The position numbers and the translations under genes are program-made. DNA of 64,000 nucleotides from Pseudomonadota bacterium (GTDB taxonomy: Bacteria > Bdellovibrionota_B > Oligoflexia > Silvanigrellales > Silvanigrellaceae). Where the stretch lies: assembly GCA_009926615.1 (NCBI GenBank), contig RFOM01000002.1, positions 1-64,000 on the forward strand, in the 5' to 3' direction. Under the pieces are notes generated by a model, which saw only the letters and a program-made list of their open reading frames with translations, was not told where the DNA came from and made no database searches. Positions 53,020 to 61,806 of the stretch are shown here, one piece after another (position 1 is the first letter of the stretch; each line of letters begins with the position of its first letter).

Positions 53020-54300
53020 ATGGAGGGAGAATCATCGCTCGATCGACAGGCAGATTTTGCATCGCCTTCCGATCAAAGGCGGGATGCCCGTCACAGGGTG
53101 GGTTCATCGGAACAGCACTCCGTTACCTTGATTTTCGGGCATTTCGAGCTCAAGGGTGTCTGTGTCGATTACAGTCCTTTTGGTCTGGGCGTGCGCATTC
53201 CTCTGAGTCCTAGTCTGCCGCTGCTGTCCATCGGAGAGCTTGTCGAACTGGATTGCAACTTTGCCGGTTCCCGCTTCAAAGCACGCGGAGCGATTGCCAA
53301 CACCCGCATCGAGCGCATACCGGAAGGCGATTTTGTCAGGCTGGGCGTTGTCCTCAGCCGTTCTGCCGAAGTTGTCAGACCGGCTCACATCAAGAGGCGT
53401 TCAGCCCGCATTCAGATGAACGAAAGTCTCGCTCCGCTTGTCTGCATATCCGACGAACTTTTATTCGGAGAACCGATTTTTGCCAAAATGACGGATGTTT
53501 CCTTCGGCGGCATGCGGCTGATGATCGACAGACATCCGTTGCCGTTTTTGGAGAAGCAGCGTCACTGGTTCGAAATTATGCTTCCCGCATTCGGCACGTG
53601 CAGAGTCTTTTGCCGCCTCGCTTACGTCCGCAGAGAAGAACATTCGGCACGTTACATTGTCGGCTGTGAATTTATCGACGGAGGTCAGGAAGAAAAACGC
53701 TCCGCTCTGGAAGACTGGTTGTTTTATTGCAATCTTTGGCTCGATTTGCCCGACATTCGCTCGGCCGGATTCAATCTTTATCATATGACCGGCAGCGATT
53801 CGAAAAACCGAGTGCTTTTGTCGGCCCTGTCTTACGCGGCGGGCCAGACCGAAAATCACGCCGGTCCCGAACAATTGCAGTCCTCCCGTAAAGACTTTGA
53901 AACTCTCGAGTTGACTGTCGGTTCAGGAGCAGACTCTCTCAGAATGGTCATTTCCCTGTGCGTCCGCGAGCAGCTGCTCCTTCTTGATTCAATCAAAAGT
54001 GAACGCATGCCGATCGACGGGCTCTGTTCCGTGTGGAAGTTCCTGATGATTTTTGCGCTCACTCACAACATCGTTGATCTTGATTTTGCGGCAGGACAAA
54101 AAGCGACGCCGTTTGCGGCGGCGAGCGTCCGTGACTCGGGACAGGGCAATGAGGCGCTGAGCCTGAAAATCGAATCACTGCTGAACGGAAAACATTTACG
54201 CTGGCGGATTTGGAGAAGAGTCTGCGGCGAAATGCGCAAGAAAGAGGAGTTCAGACTTGCTGAACCGCCGTTCAGCATCAGGCGGCTTTTAGGGATATGA
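53020..54300 (+). CDS. Tandem PilZ-domain protein
   Basis: A 426-residue soluble protein. The N-terminal half contains two PilZ-like domains, each with an Arg-rich entry and a D-x-S-x-x-G strand: RRDARHRV with VDYSPFGLGVRI (about residues 20-60), and HIKRRSARIQ with TDVSFGGMRLMI (about 120-165). PilZ domains bind cyclic di-GMP; the R(x)nR and D/NxSxxG elements seen here are the binding residues. The C-terminal 180 residues are helical and unknown. The ATG at 53020 follows GGGAGG. Its 3' end overlaps the LuxE-LuxC gene by 12 bases. An HD-GYP protein at 59832 could degrade the same messenger. Confidence 0.75.
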   Translation: MEGESSLDRQADFASPSDQRRDARHRVGSSEQHSVTLIFGHFELKGVCVDYSPFGLGVRIPLSPSLPLLSIGELVELDCNFAGSRFKARGAIANTRIERIPEGDFVRLGVVLSRSAEVVRPAHIKRRSARIQMNESLAPLVCISDELLFGEPIFAKMTDVSFGGMRLMIDRHPLPFLEKQRHWFEIMLPAFGTCRVFCRLAYVRREEHSARYIVGCEFIDGGQEEKRSALEDWLFYCNLWLDLPDIRSAGFNLYHMTGSDSKNRVLLSALSYAAGQTENHAGPEQLQSSRKDFETLELTVGSGADSLRMVISLCVREQLLLLDSIKSERMPIDGLCSVWKFLMIFALTHNIVDLDFAAGQKATPFAAASVRDSGQGNEALSLKIESLLNGKHLRWRIWRRVCGEMRKKEEFRLAEPPFSIRRLLGI

Positions 54301-56490
54301 AAGCCATTCTGTCCAGAGTTTTCCCTGATGCGGATCCCACAGTGCGGGAGTCGGATTTTCACAGGGCAGCGTTGCCCATGAACTGCAGATATCGGATTCC
54401 GACGTTATCGTAAGCCAGCCGCATCCTCCCCATTCAGGAAGTTTTCGCGACAATTCGCTGTTCTCAAGTTCGGACGCGGGAATTCCGTGAAGGTTGACGC
54501 AGACTACACCTGCTTCCGTGTCACTGCGAACGCTCACGTTTGTCCATCCGGCAGCTGCGCAGACTGATTCAAATTCCGCAAGATTGTGCCGGTGTGAAAA
54601 TCCTTGGTAGGGATTTGCTGCAGGCTTCAATTTGTCAGCCATTAATGAGGCCGCTTGCTTCACCCATTTTTCGGCGAAATCCACTCTTTGTGCTGCAGTC
54701 CAAGTTTCGGGGACAACGGCGATCAGCGGTGTAAGGCACCCCCTTCCGAACCACCGGCATGCAGTTTGGGCCAAATCGGCGGCATCGGTGTCTGCAGCAA
54801 TCCGGATCGTGTTCTGAAAATGTCCGAGTCCTGTGACTTTGGCCGCACCCTTTGTTTTTGATGCAAGTTCTCCGATGGTCCGGACGGTTGTATCATTGCC
54901 GAAAACGAGCAGCAGATCCGAATCGCAAACGGACGGCATCCGGTTGTCGTGAATATTGATGAAATTCAGATCCGTGCACCGGTTGAATGCGTCCGCAAGA
55001 GAAGCAATCTGACTCCGGATGAGCGAGCTCAGCGGGTCTTCCTGTCGGACAGACGGCAAATAAAGATGCATTGCAGCGGCGCCGGACATCCAAGCGACAG
55101 CTGCCGGAAAAAGCCACGTGACAGGTACATTTGCCGAAGCTATAACGGCGATGGTCTTGCCGAGGAGTTTTTGGTCATCCAAAATTTCTTTTTCAGCCGC
55201 GGGATTGTTCCAGCCGCTGAGTGATGCCGCGAGATCTTCGCGCGCCGGACCGTCCCAATGCTCACCATGAGCAAGTTTTTCGAGCAATAATTCCGGCCCG
55301 AAAAGACCTCGTTTTTTTGGTTTGTTTTTCGCTCCGTCACTTGTTTTCACACTTGCGGCAGAGTCGGAACGAGGCCCGCGGACTGCCCTTGAATTATCCG
55401 ACAAATCAAAGCGGAAATTGCTGCGGACGTTCAGACTGCAGCCTTTGACAGTGGCATCCGGAGCGCGTCCGTGGAGCTTAAAATTCATGGCTGTGCCGTC
55501 GGTCTGTTCGCCGATGTCTTCTGTCAGAATAAACGGCCACGAATCAGTGTTTGCTGCATCAATGAAAGCCAAAAAGCCTTTTTCCTGCGGATTCGCGACG
55601 GATTGGAGGTCAGAACGGGCTGTAAGTACGCGCAGGCTTGGGGCACATCGGAACGAACCGTCGTGAACACTCTGCAGCGAATAAGCCTGCGAACTGAGTT
55701 CGCACATCCCGTACTCGGAAAGATACGAGACAAAACGCGGTTCGGTGAGCCAGCTCTTCATTGCGGAATGAATGGCCCCCTGTGAGGTGCTGACAGTTCG
55801 TCCCTTCGTCCCGCCCGTGTCAAAAAACCAGACATCTCCGGCGGGAATAAATCCTTTGCCGGCATTTTGTGAATCATGCCATTGCGCCACGGTCAGATGA
55901 TGAAGAGTTGTTCCGAATATGACGCACGAATTCCTACCGGCGAGCGGACCGCTGTTTTCAAAAAGCTTCGCCGGAGCAGAAGGATCGCTTTCAACGTCGG
56001 CGTAGTGCACTTCGAGCCCGTGGTCCTGCCAAAAACTCACCATCGCGGCCAGTGAACTGTCGGGCCAGCGGCTGCGGTTTGGAACCAGACTCACAATCGG
56101 CGTTGACTCAGGTATGCCCAAACGACGGGCAGCATCCAGATATCCATCCACTGAAGAGCGGGCGTACGAGGCCCAGCCGGATGCACCCAGAATGTGCTTG
56201 GCACGGGTTTCATTTGTGCTTCCGCTCGACAGGAACACCTGTTTTTCCGTCGTTCGCAGTTCATCGTCCGAAAATACGGAAACATTGAAAAGCCTGAAAC
56301 AGCGGATGGGTAAAAATGGCAAAGACAAACCCGAGGCCACAGGGATATGTCTCAGCCAGCGGGCGATGTCCGGCTTTGCTGCAATAACGCGCTGACACTG
56401 ATCCAAAAGCGCGGCAAGACCGGCGGATGACAGGGCAATGTCGAGAGTCGGGTTTGCCATTTCGGGGGTGTTCATGCTTTCATAGTTCAC
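54289..56490 (-). CDS. LuxE-LuxC fusion: acyl-protein ligase plus acyl reductase
   Basis: A 733-residue protein. Residues 1 to about 370 are LuxE-like: the ATP-binding loop SSGSTNETRAKH (near 90), YGMCELSSQAY and RAPDATVKGCSL with Cys351, the likely acyl-carrying cysteine. Residues about 375-733 are LuxC-like, with IASANVPVTWL, LLLVFGNDTTVRTI and the catalytic region FGRGCLTPLIAVVPE, Cys585. In lux systems LuxE activates a fatty acid and LuxC reduces it with NADPH to an aldehyde. The LuxC part is shorter than usual (about 350 against 440-480). No luxA, luxB or luxD is present. The GTG at 56490 has AAAGG upstream; ATG 56475 is also possible. Divergent from lspA. Confidence 0.8.
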   Translation of the reverse strand: MNYESMNTPEMANPTLDIALSSAGLAALLDQCQRVIAAKPDIARWLRHIPVASGLSLPFLPIRCFRLFNVSVFSDDELRTTEKQVFLSSGSTNETRAKHILGASGWASYARSSVDGYLDAARRLGIPESTPIVSLVPNRSRWPDSSLAAMVSFWQDHGLEVHYADVESDPSAPAKLFENSGPLAGRNSCVIFGTTLHHLTVAQWHDSQNAGKGFIPAGDVWFFDTGGTKGRTVSTSQGAIHSAMKSWLTEPRFVSYLSEYGMCELSSQAYSLQSVHDGSFRCAPSLRVLTARSDLQSVANPQEKGFLAFIDAANTDSWPFILTEDIGEQTDGTAMNFKLHGRAPDATVKGCSLNVRSNFRFDLSDNSRAVRGPRSDSAASVKTSDGAKNKPKKRGLFGPELLLEKLAHGEHWDGPAREDLAASLSGWNNPAAEKEILDDQKLLGKTIAVIASANVPVTWLFPAAVAWMSGAAAMHLYLPSVRQEDPLSSLIRSQIASLADAFNRCTDLNFINIHDNRMPSVCDSDLLLVFGNDTTVRTIGELASKTKGAAKVTGLGHFQNTIRIAADTDAADLAQTACRWFGRGCLTPLIAVVPETWTAAQRVDFAEKWVKQAASLMADKLKPAANPYQGFSHRHNLAEFESVCAAAGWTNVSVRSDTEAGVVCVNLHGIPASELENSELSRKLPEWGGCGWLTITSESDICSSWATLPCENPTPALWDPHQGKLWTEWLSYP

Positions 56491-56523
56491 GTTCGAAGCC
56501 TTTCAGCATGTAAGGGAAATTGA

Positions 56524-57198
56524 ATGGCAGACATGGCACCTCAAGCCTCCACCGGCCGACTGATGTTGATTGGCTACATCCTGCTGTTTCTGGCGACGGT
56601 CGGTTTGGATCAAACCACCAAATTTCACGCTCAGCAACAATATATGACGTGGTCGCATGAAACCGACCTGCGCAGCTACCGCGGCGACCATCACCGTGTG
56701 ATGACCTTGGGGATTTCGCCATCATATGCCAATGACAAAGGCATTGAGCGCAGCAAAGTGACCAACAACTGGCTGGATTTTCATCTCACTTACGTTCGTA
56801 ATCCGGGGGCAGCGTGGGGCTCGTTTGCCAACGCCCCCGAGAAAGTCAGGTTGTGGCTTTTTTACGCTATCACTGTTCTTGTTTCAGGCATGATTATTTA
56901 TCTGTTCCGCAGTGCCCATCCCGGTCAGCGGCTCCAGCGGACGGCTCTGGTCTTTGTATTGGCGGGAGCAGCGGGCAACTTCATCGACCGCGTTCTCCTT
57001 AAATACGTGATTGACTGGTTGCATTTTCATTGGAAAATTTTTGGCTGGGAATACTCCTTTCCGGTTTTTAATTGGGCGGACGTCGCCATAAATGTCGGCA
57101 TAGGACTGATGATCGTCGACAGCATTCTTCATGAAATCGCCCTCAGGAAACGTGTCCGTTCCGAAGCTCCCCAAACAGATCAGGTGACCTCCCCTTGA
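56524..57198 (+). CDS. lspA: Lipoprotein signal peptidase (signal peptidase II)
   Basis: An inner-membrane aspartic protease that cleaves prolipoproteins. The 224-residue protein has four hydrophobic helices and the catalytic aspartates in AGAAGNFIDR and FNWADVAINVG, plus the conserved VRNPGAAWGSFAN. It is longer than E. coli LspA (164) because of about 40 extra residues between helix 1 and VRNPGAA (YMTWSHETDLRSYRGDHHRV and following), predicted periplasmic. Several lipoproteins in this window are likely substrates. clpC follows after 54 bases. Confidence 0.95.
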   Translation: MADMAPQASTGRLMLIGYILLFLATVGLDQTTKFHAQQQYMTWSHETDLRSYRGDHHRVMTLGISPSYANDKGIERSKVTNNWLDFHLTYVRNPGAAWGSFANAPEKVRLWLFYAITVLVSGMIIYLFRSAHPGQRLQRTALVFVLAGAAGNFIDRVLLKYVIDWLHFHWKIFGWEYSFPVFNWADVAINVGIGLMIVDSILHEIALRKRVRSEAPQTDQVTSP

Positions 57199-57252
57199 CA
57201 AGCCTTCAGGCCGTCTCACATTGACCCTGCTCCTTTCTTCGGAGGTGGTCTT

Positions 57253-59742
57253 ATGGCGCAGCAATTTCTCAAGAGTTCAACGCACAAGGTCAACGAAGTC
57301 TTTCAGGCTGCCATAACGGAAGCCGTTAATGCGCAGACCCGTCTGCTGACACCCGAATTTATTTTGTTTGCTCTTGTCGAACAAAAAGATTCGGTGGTGA
57401 TGAAGGTTGCTCAGGAACTCGGGCTCGACGATGTGAAAGTGAAAACCGGTCTGGTGAACGGCCTGTACGAGCGTATCAACCGTCTGCAACGGCGGCCGGA
57501 GCAGGGGCCTCAAAACAAAAACGACGGTCTTAATCTTTACGGTACACAGGACGTCAACCATCTTTTCGAACGCGCCGATGCCGAGCGCAAGAATTTTACC
57601 GATGCGTTCATTTCGACAGGAGCGTTGTTTCTTGCTTTTTTCGACTCGCGTCTTGCCTCGACGCGCGAGCTGCTTCAGCAGGTCGGATTCAACTACGAAG
57701 ACTCCCGCCGTGCACTGACCGGTGTGCGCGGCAATCATACTGTTACGAGCCGTGACGATGAGTCCCGTCAAAGTGTTTTGGCTCAGTTTACAAAAGACCT
57801 TACGGCCATGGCACGGCGCGGAGAACTTGATCCGGTTGCCGCCCGCGAGGCCGAAATTGACAGAGTCATCCAAATCCTTTCGCGCCGCAAAAAAAATAAT
57901 CCTGTTCTGATCGGAGAGCCGGGAGTCGGCAAAACCGTAATTGTCGAGGGACTCGTGCAGCGTATTGTTGCTCAGGACGTTCCGGAGCATCTCGTCGGGA
58001 AACGGGTTCTGTCACTTGAGATGGGCGAACTGGTTGCCGGCACGAAAATGCACGGAGAGTTTGAGGAGAGGCTCAAGCAAATCAAGGAAGAAATTATTTC
58101 ACTTGAAGGCGAAGTCATTCTCTTCATCGACGAGTTGCACACTGTGGTCGGCGCAGGCCGCAGTTCAGGTGCGCTGGATGCCGGAAATATTTTGAAAACG
58201 TCGCTCGCCGGCGGGCAACTGCAGTGCGTCGGTGCAACAACGTTCAGAGAATATAAAAAGTATATTGAGTCCGATCCTGCTCTTGAGCGCCGTTTTCAGC
58301 AGGTCAAAGTCGAGGAACCGGAACTTGCCGCAGCTAAAATAATGCTTGAATCGGTTGCTGCAAAGTATGAAAAGCATCATCACATTAAATATTCAAAAGA
58401 GTCGTTGTCTGCTGCCGTTGAACTCTCTCACAAATATGTGTCCGGCAGATGCCTTCCCGACAAAGCCATCGACCTGATCGACGAAGCCGGAGCTCTCAAG
58501 AGAATAGCCGTCGTCAGTCTGCCTCCCGAAATACAAAAGCTTGAGCAGGAAAAAGCCCAAAGACAGGAAGAACGGACCGAAGTCTTCAACCGGCAGGATT
58601 TCCCGAAGGTTGCAGAAATTCAGATGGAAATTGTGAAACTTGAAAATAAAATCAGCGAACTTCGCCGTCACTGGGATGCAACCATCAAGCCGGAAGACAA
58701 AATTGTTACGGCCGACGATATTGCTGAACTGATCTCAAGGTCCACCGGCATACCTGTGGGACGCCTGCAGGCAGAAGACATGTCCAAGCTGGCAAATATC
58801 GAGGACGAGCTCGGCAAACGCGTGATCGGGCAAAAGCATGCAGTTGAGGCAGTCGCGAATGCCCTGCGCAGAAACCGTGTCGGACTGCGCGAGCGCAGAG
58901 CTCCGATAGGTTCTTTTTTGTTTTTGGGCCCTACGGGAGTCGGTAAAACCGAGCTGGCCAAGGCTCTCGCCGAATATGTTTTGAACGATGAAGGCAGACT
59001 CATCCGCTTCGATATGAGCGAATTTATGGAGAGACACGAAACGGCCAAGCTGATCGGCTCGCCCCCCGGATATGTCGGTTACGGCGACGGCGGCCAGCTG
59101 ACCGAAAAAATCAAACGGCAACCCTACAGCGTTCTGCTTTTTGACGAAATCGAGAAGGCTCATCCGGATACGTTCAATCTCTTTCTTCAGTTGCTTGATG
59201 ACGGCCGGCTGACCGATGCCGAAGGTCAAATAGTCAACTTCGAAAACACTCTCATTGTCTTTACGAGCAACATCGGCAGCGAACACATTGTTGCCAACAA
59301 AAGAGCTGTGGGACTGAGTTCTGATGAAAAAAATCTGAGCGACGACGAGGTCGCCAAACTTGTCAGAGATGAGCTGCGCAAAAATTTCAAGCCGGAATTT
59401 CTCAACAGGCTTGATGAGACGATTGTTTTCCGGAAACTGGACAAAGATTCCACAGGCCGGATCCTCAATCTGCATGTCGCAGATCTTGCCGAACGTCTGG
59501 GGCGGCAAGGTCTCAAACTTGAGGTTTCTCCCGAGGCCTGCACATGGCTTGCCGAAAACGGCTTTGACCCCCTTTACGGTGCCCGTCCCCTGCGCCGGCT
59601 CATTGAGCAGGAAATCGAAAACCGGATTGCTCAGGATATCGTCAGAGTCGGTCGAAATAAAGACACCGGCAGGGTGAACGGTGAGCGGCTGCTCGTGACC
59701 CATTCGGCGGGTTCTGTTAAGTTGGATGTAAAAATAATCTAA
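57253..59742 (+). CDS. clpC: ClpC-type AAA+ unfoldase
   Basis: An 829-residue Hsp100 ATPase that unfolds proteins for ClpP. The N-terminal double Clp repeat spans about 1-150. AAA-1 has Walker A GEPGVGKT near 221 and [13 protein letters not shown]-2 has [14 protein letters not shown] near 560 and LFDEIEKAH. The middle domain is short with a UVR-like helix ([28 protein letters not shown]), as in ClpC and not the long coiled coil of ClpB. The candidate ClpP-binding loop reads AVGLSS, fitting (L/I/V)-G-(F/L). The ATG at 57253 follows TCGGAGGTGG. A TTGACA overlaps the lspA stop and may be its own -35. Confidence 0.92.
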   Translation: MAQQFLKSSTHKVNEVFQAAITEAVNAQTRLLTPEFILFALVEQKDSVVMKVAQELGLDDVKVKTGLVNGLYERINRLQRRPEQGPQNKNDGLNLYGTQDVNHLFERADAERKNFTDAFISTGALFLAFFDSRLASTRELLQQVGFNYEDSRRALTGVRGNHTVTSRDDESRQSVLAQFTKDLTAMARRGELDPVAAREAEIDRVIQILSRRKKNNPVLIGEPGVGKTVIVEGLVQRIVAQDVPEHLVGKRVLSLEMGELVAGTKMHGEFEERLKQIKEEIISLEGEVILFIDELHTVVGAGRSSGALDAGNILKTSLAGGQLQCVGATTFREYKKYIESDPALERRFQQVKVEEPELAAAKIMLESVAAKYEKHHHIKYSKESLSAAVELSHKYVSGRCLPDKAIDLIDEAGALKRIAVVSLPPEIQKLEQEKAQRQEERTEVFNRQDFPKVAEIQMEIVKLENKISELRRHWDATIKPEDKIVTADDIAELISRSTGIPVGRLQAEDMSKLANIEDELGKRVIGQKHAVEAVANALRRNRVGLRERRAPIGSFLFLGPTGVGKTELAKALAEYVLNDEGRLIRFDMSEFMERHETAKLIGSPPGYVGYGDGGQLTEKIKRQPYSVLLFDEIEKAHPDTFNLFLQLLDDGRLTDAEGQIVNFENTLIVFTSNIGSEHIVANKRAVGLSSDEKNLSDDEVAKLVRDELRKNFKPEFLNRLDETIVFRKLDKDSTGRILNLHVADLAERLGRQGLKLEVSPEACTWLAENGFDPLYGARPLRRLIEQEIENRIAQDIVRVGRNKDTGRVNGERLLVTHSAGSVKLDVKII

Positions 59743-59831
59743 TATAATTGAGTTATTATGAATTTGACTCTCAGGTTGGCGGGTCTCTGTCCGATTCCTT
59801 TGGCAAGGAAAAAGAGGAGAATTTCGGGACC

Positions 59832-61085
59832 ATGTCCGAAAGACAACCGCCAATCCGTGAAGAGACCCGAAAACGCTGTGTGGTCGTACCGCTCAACGAC
59901 GGCCTGACGCAGCGGTTGTCTCCTTTAAGTTTGGAGCATTTTCATTTTCTCTATGATGTTCAGAAAGTTGAGTTTTCAATTTTTGTGGTCGTCGAGAATT
60001 GGCTGGTTGAATTCATCAAGCCCAAGGAATTTTCCAAAGAGCTGCTCGATGAAATTTGGGCTGCATGTCTGAAGCCGAAGGGAGCTTTTCGGGTCTGTCT
60101 GTGGAAACAGGACAGACCCAAGTTTGATTTCGTGATTCAGCAGGTGCGCAGCAAGAAACTCGCCCGACTCATGTCGCAGGCACCGCACCTCGATAAAAAG
60201 ACGCTGGATCTTTATGACAACCTGAGTGCTTCGAGCCAGATGGTGGTCAAAGGCGGAATCGACGAAGAGGTCGTCAGCCGCGTGCGGGCAAGCGCCTCGC
60301 TGCTGGTGTCTTCGGTGATCGATTCGCAGGCCTCGCTGTACACACTGAGCAAGATGATTTCCTGCGATCCGACCTTATACGACCACAGCGCCTCGGTGGC
60401 CATGCTGTGTGCAATAATTTCTCAGGAAATGGTCGATCGGCCGCTGACCGAGAAAGAGCAAATGTGCGTTGCAGAGTGCGGACTTTTTCACGATGCGGGC
60501 AAGACCTGCGTTCCTTCTGAAATTCTCAATAAGCCGGCCAAACTTACTCCCGAAGAATTTGATCAAATCAAGAAACACACTCTGTTCGGCCGCGACGAAC
60601 TGACCAAGTCAAAGCAGTCAGGTGCATCGATAGATGAAATGGCAATCAGAGTCGCTTACGAGCATCACGAAAAATTCAACGGGCGCGGGTATCCCGAAGG
60701 GCGTGCGGGACGTTTGGAATCAGATGCCGAAAAAGGGATTCATCTTTACAGCCGCATTTGCATGATTGCCGACGTTTACAGTGCATTGCTTATGAAGCGC
60801 GTTTACAAAGAAGCGTTCGAGCCCGGACAGGCGCTTAAAATCATGATCGAGAGCAGTGATGACTACGATCCGGTGATCTTCAAACCTTTTGTCGGAATGG
60901 TCGTCGACAGTGTGAAAAAATTCCAGAATGCGCCTCCGCCCGAACACACGCTGACGTATAAAACAGGACAGGGCGGCAGAGTGATTCAACTCGACGGATC
61001 AAAATCTCTTGCGCAGACTCTCTCGGAAGACAAGCAGAAAACCGACGATTCCGCCCCGCAGGACACAAGCCGCAAAGGTGCCTGA
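59832..61085 (+). CDS. HD-GYP domain protein, probable c-di-GMP phosphodiesterase
   Basis: A 417-residue protein. The first ~150 residues form an alpha/beta region (EFSIFVVVENWLVEFIKP) of the kind seen as DUF3391-like input domains. The HD-GYP domain follows (about 170-380) with DHSASVAMLC, CGLFHDAGKTCVPSEILNKP, AYEHHEKFNGRGYPEG and ICMIADVYSALLMKRVYKEAF, so both the HD metal site and the GYP motif are intact. This predicts hydrolysis of cyclic di-GMP. It has no membrane segment. ATG 59832 is chosen by homology; the ribosome site is not ideal, and a TTG at 59748 is in frame. A TTTGACTC box lies 69 bases upstream. Confidence 0.88.
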   Translation: MSERQPPIREETRKRCVVVPLNDGLTQRLSPLSLEHFHFLYDVQKVEFSIFVVVENWLVEFIKPKEFSKELLDEIWAACLKPKGAFRVCLWKQDRPKFDFVIQQVRSKKLARLMSQAPHLDKKTLDLYDNLSASSQMVVKGGIDEEVVSRVRASASLLVSSVIDSQASLYTLSKMISCDPTLYDHSASVAMLCAIISQEMVDRPLTEKEQMCVAECGLFHDAGKTCVPSEILNKPAKLTPEEFDQIKKHTLFGRDELTKSKQSGASIDEMAIRVAYEHHEKFNGRGYPEGRAGRLESDAEKGIHLYSRICMIADVYSALLMKRVYKEAFEPGQALKIMIESSDDYDPVIFKPFVGMVVDSVKKFQNAPPPEHTLTYKTGQGGRVIQLDGSKSLAQTLSEDKQKTDDSAPQDTSRKGA

Positions 61086-61131
61086 GCACTTCGCTTCCGC
61101 GGCACTGTGTCCGCAGTCCGTAAGCCTTGCT

Positions 61132-61635
61132 TTACCCGACTCTGCCCGCAAGTGTTCCGAAGCCCCCCGGAGAGGTTTGTCGCAGGTGTGCCTGAAGGCG
61201 TGACCGGATCTTTTGGGCTGTGCAATGAGTTTCGAGATGTGCTTTGATCAGTTTGATCATCGAACCCGAAAGAGTGTCGAGCTCGTCGAGCAGCCCCTCG
61301 CTCGTGCGTTCGAGGGTTTCCTCGACACTCAGGTCTGCCTGACCGAACAGAGCGGCAATGCGCGGGCTTGCAGAATCGGGAAAGGCTGTCTTTTTCACTG
61401 ATTCGGCGCTGAGCTGAGCCGAAACCCTGAGTTCGAGGAGCATTTTTTTCCCGAATCCGCTCGGCGAGGCTTTCAGGCAGTGAACCTGCACCTGCCAGAC
61501 CAGCCGCTCGGGTCCGACAGTCAGTCGGACATCCTGCAGAAGCCAAGGAAATCGCTTATATGGGACACCGCGAAAGGAATCTCGGGCTGCCGGATTTTCG
61601 AACTCGTCGTAGCGGTCGTTTCTGAGGATTGGCAT
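61132..61635 (-). CDS. Unknown small soluble protein
   Basis: A 167-residue protein with no signal peptide, an N-terminal strand-rich half (WLLQDVRLTVGPERLVWQVQVHCL) and a C-terminal helical half (VEETLERTSEGLLDELDTLSGSMIKLIKAHLETHC) ending in a Gly-rich tail. No family is recognised. The ATG at 61635 follows AGGGGGG eight bases before it. It is convergent with the HD-GYP gene and divergent from speA. Confidence 0.6.
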   Translation of the reverse strand: MPILRNDRYDEFENPAARDSFRGVPYKRFPWLLQDVRLTVGPERLVWQVQVHCLKASPSGFGKKMLLELRVSAQLSAESVKKTAFPDSASPRIAALFGQADLSVEETLERTSEGLLDELDTLSGSMIKLIKAHLETHCTAQKIRSRLQAHLRQTSPGGFGTLAGRVG

Positions 61636-61729
61636 GAGTCTGTCCCCCCTGTTTGGAGGTTAGCTGACAGGAGGCACTCCGGAAGCTTCAAAATTGCCCC
61701 TGCCGGCCGAGGGTTGACGGCGAATTTCC

Positions 61730-61756
61730 TTGACAGCGCGGGTGCTTGGGATAAGA
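61730..61756 (+). promoter_or_regulatory. Possible speA promoter
   Basis: TTGACA at 61730-61735 with ATAAGA at 61751-61756 (15-base spacer, so not ideal). A second TTGACG lies at 61714. The start codon is about 50 bases downstream. Confidence 0.3.
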
Positions 61757-61806
61757 CGCGGCTTCAACCGAACCATACTGTCGGCGTGATTTTCGGAGAG
61801 ACAAAA

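Noticed and set aside
54289..56490. Idea that this is a bioluminescence locus
   Set aside because: No luxA, luxB or luxD gene occurs nearby; neighbours are a PilZ protein and lspA.
57253..59742. ClpB disaggregase
   Set aside because: The middle domain is short and UVR-like and lacks the long ClpB coiled coil, and a ClpP-loop-like VGL is present.
58735..59853. 372-codon open frame antisense to clpC
   Set aside because: Opposite a well-conserved ClpC coding region and with no protein family features.
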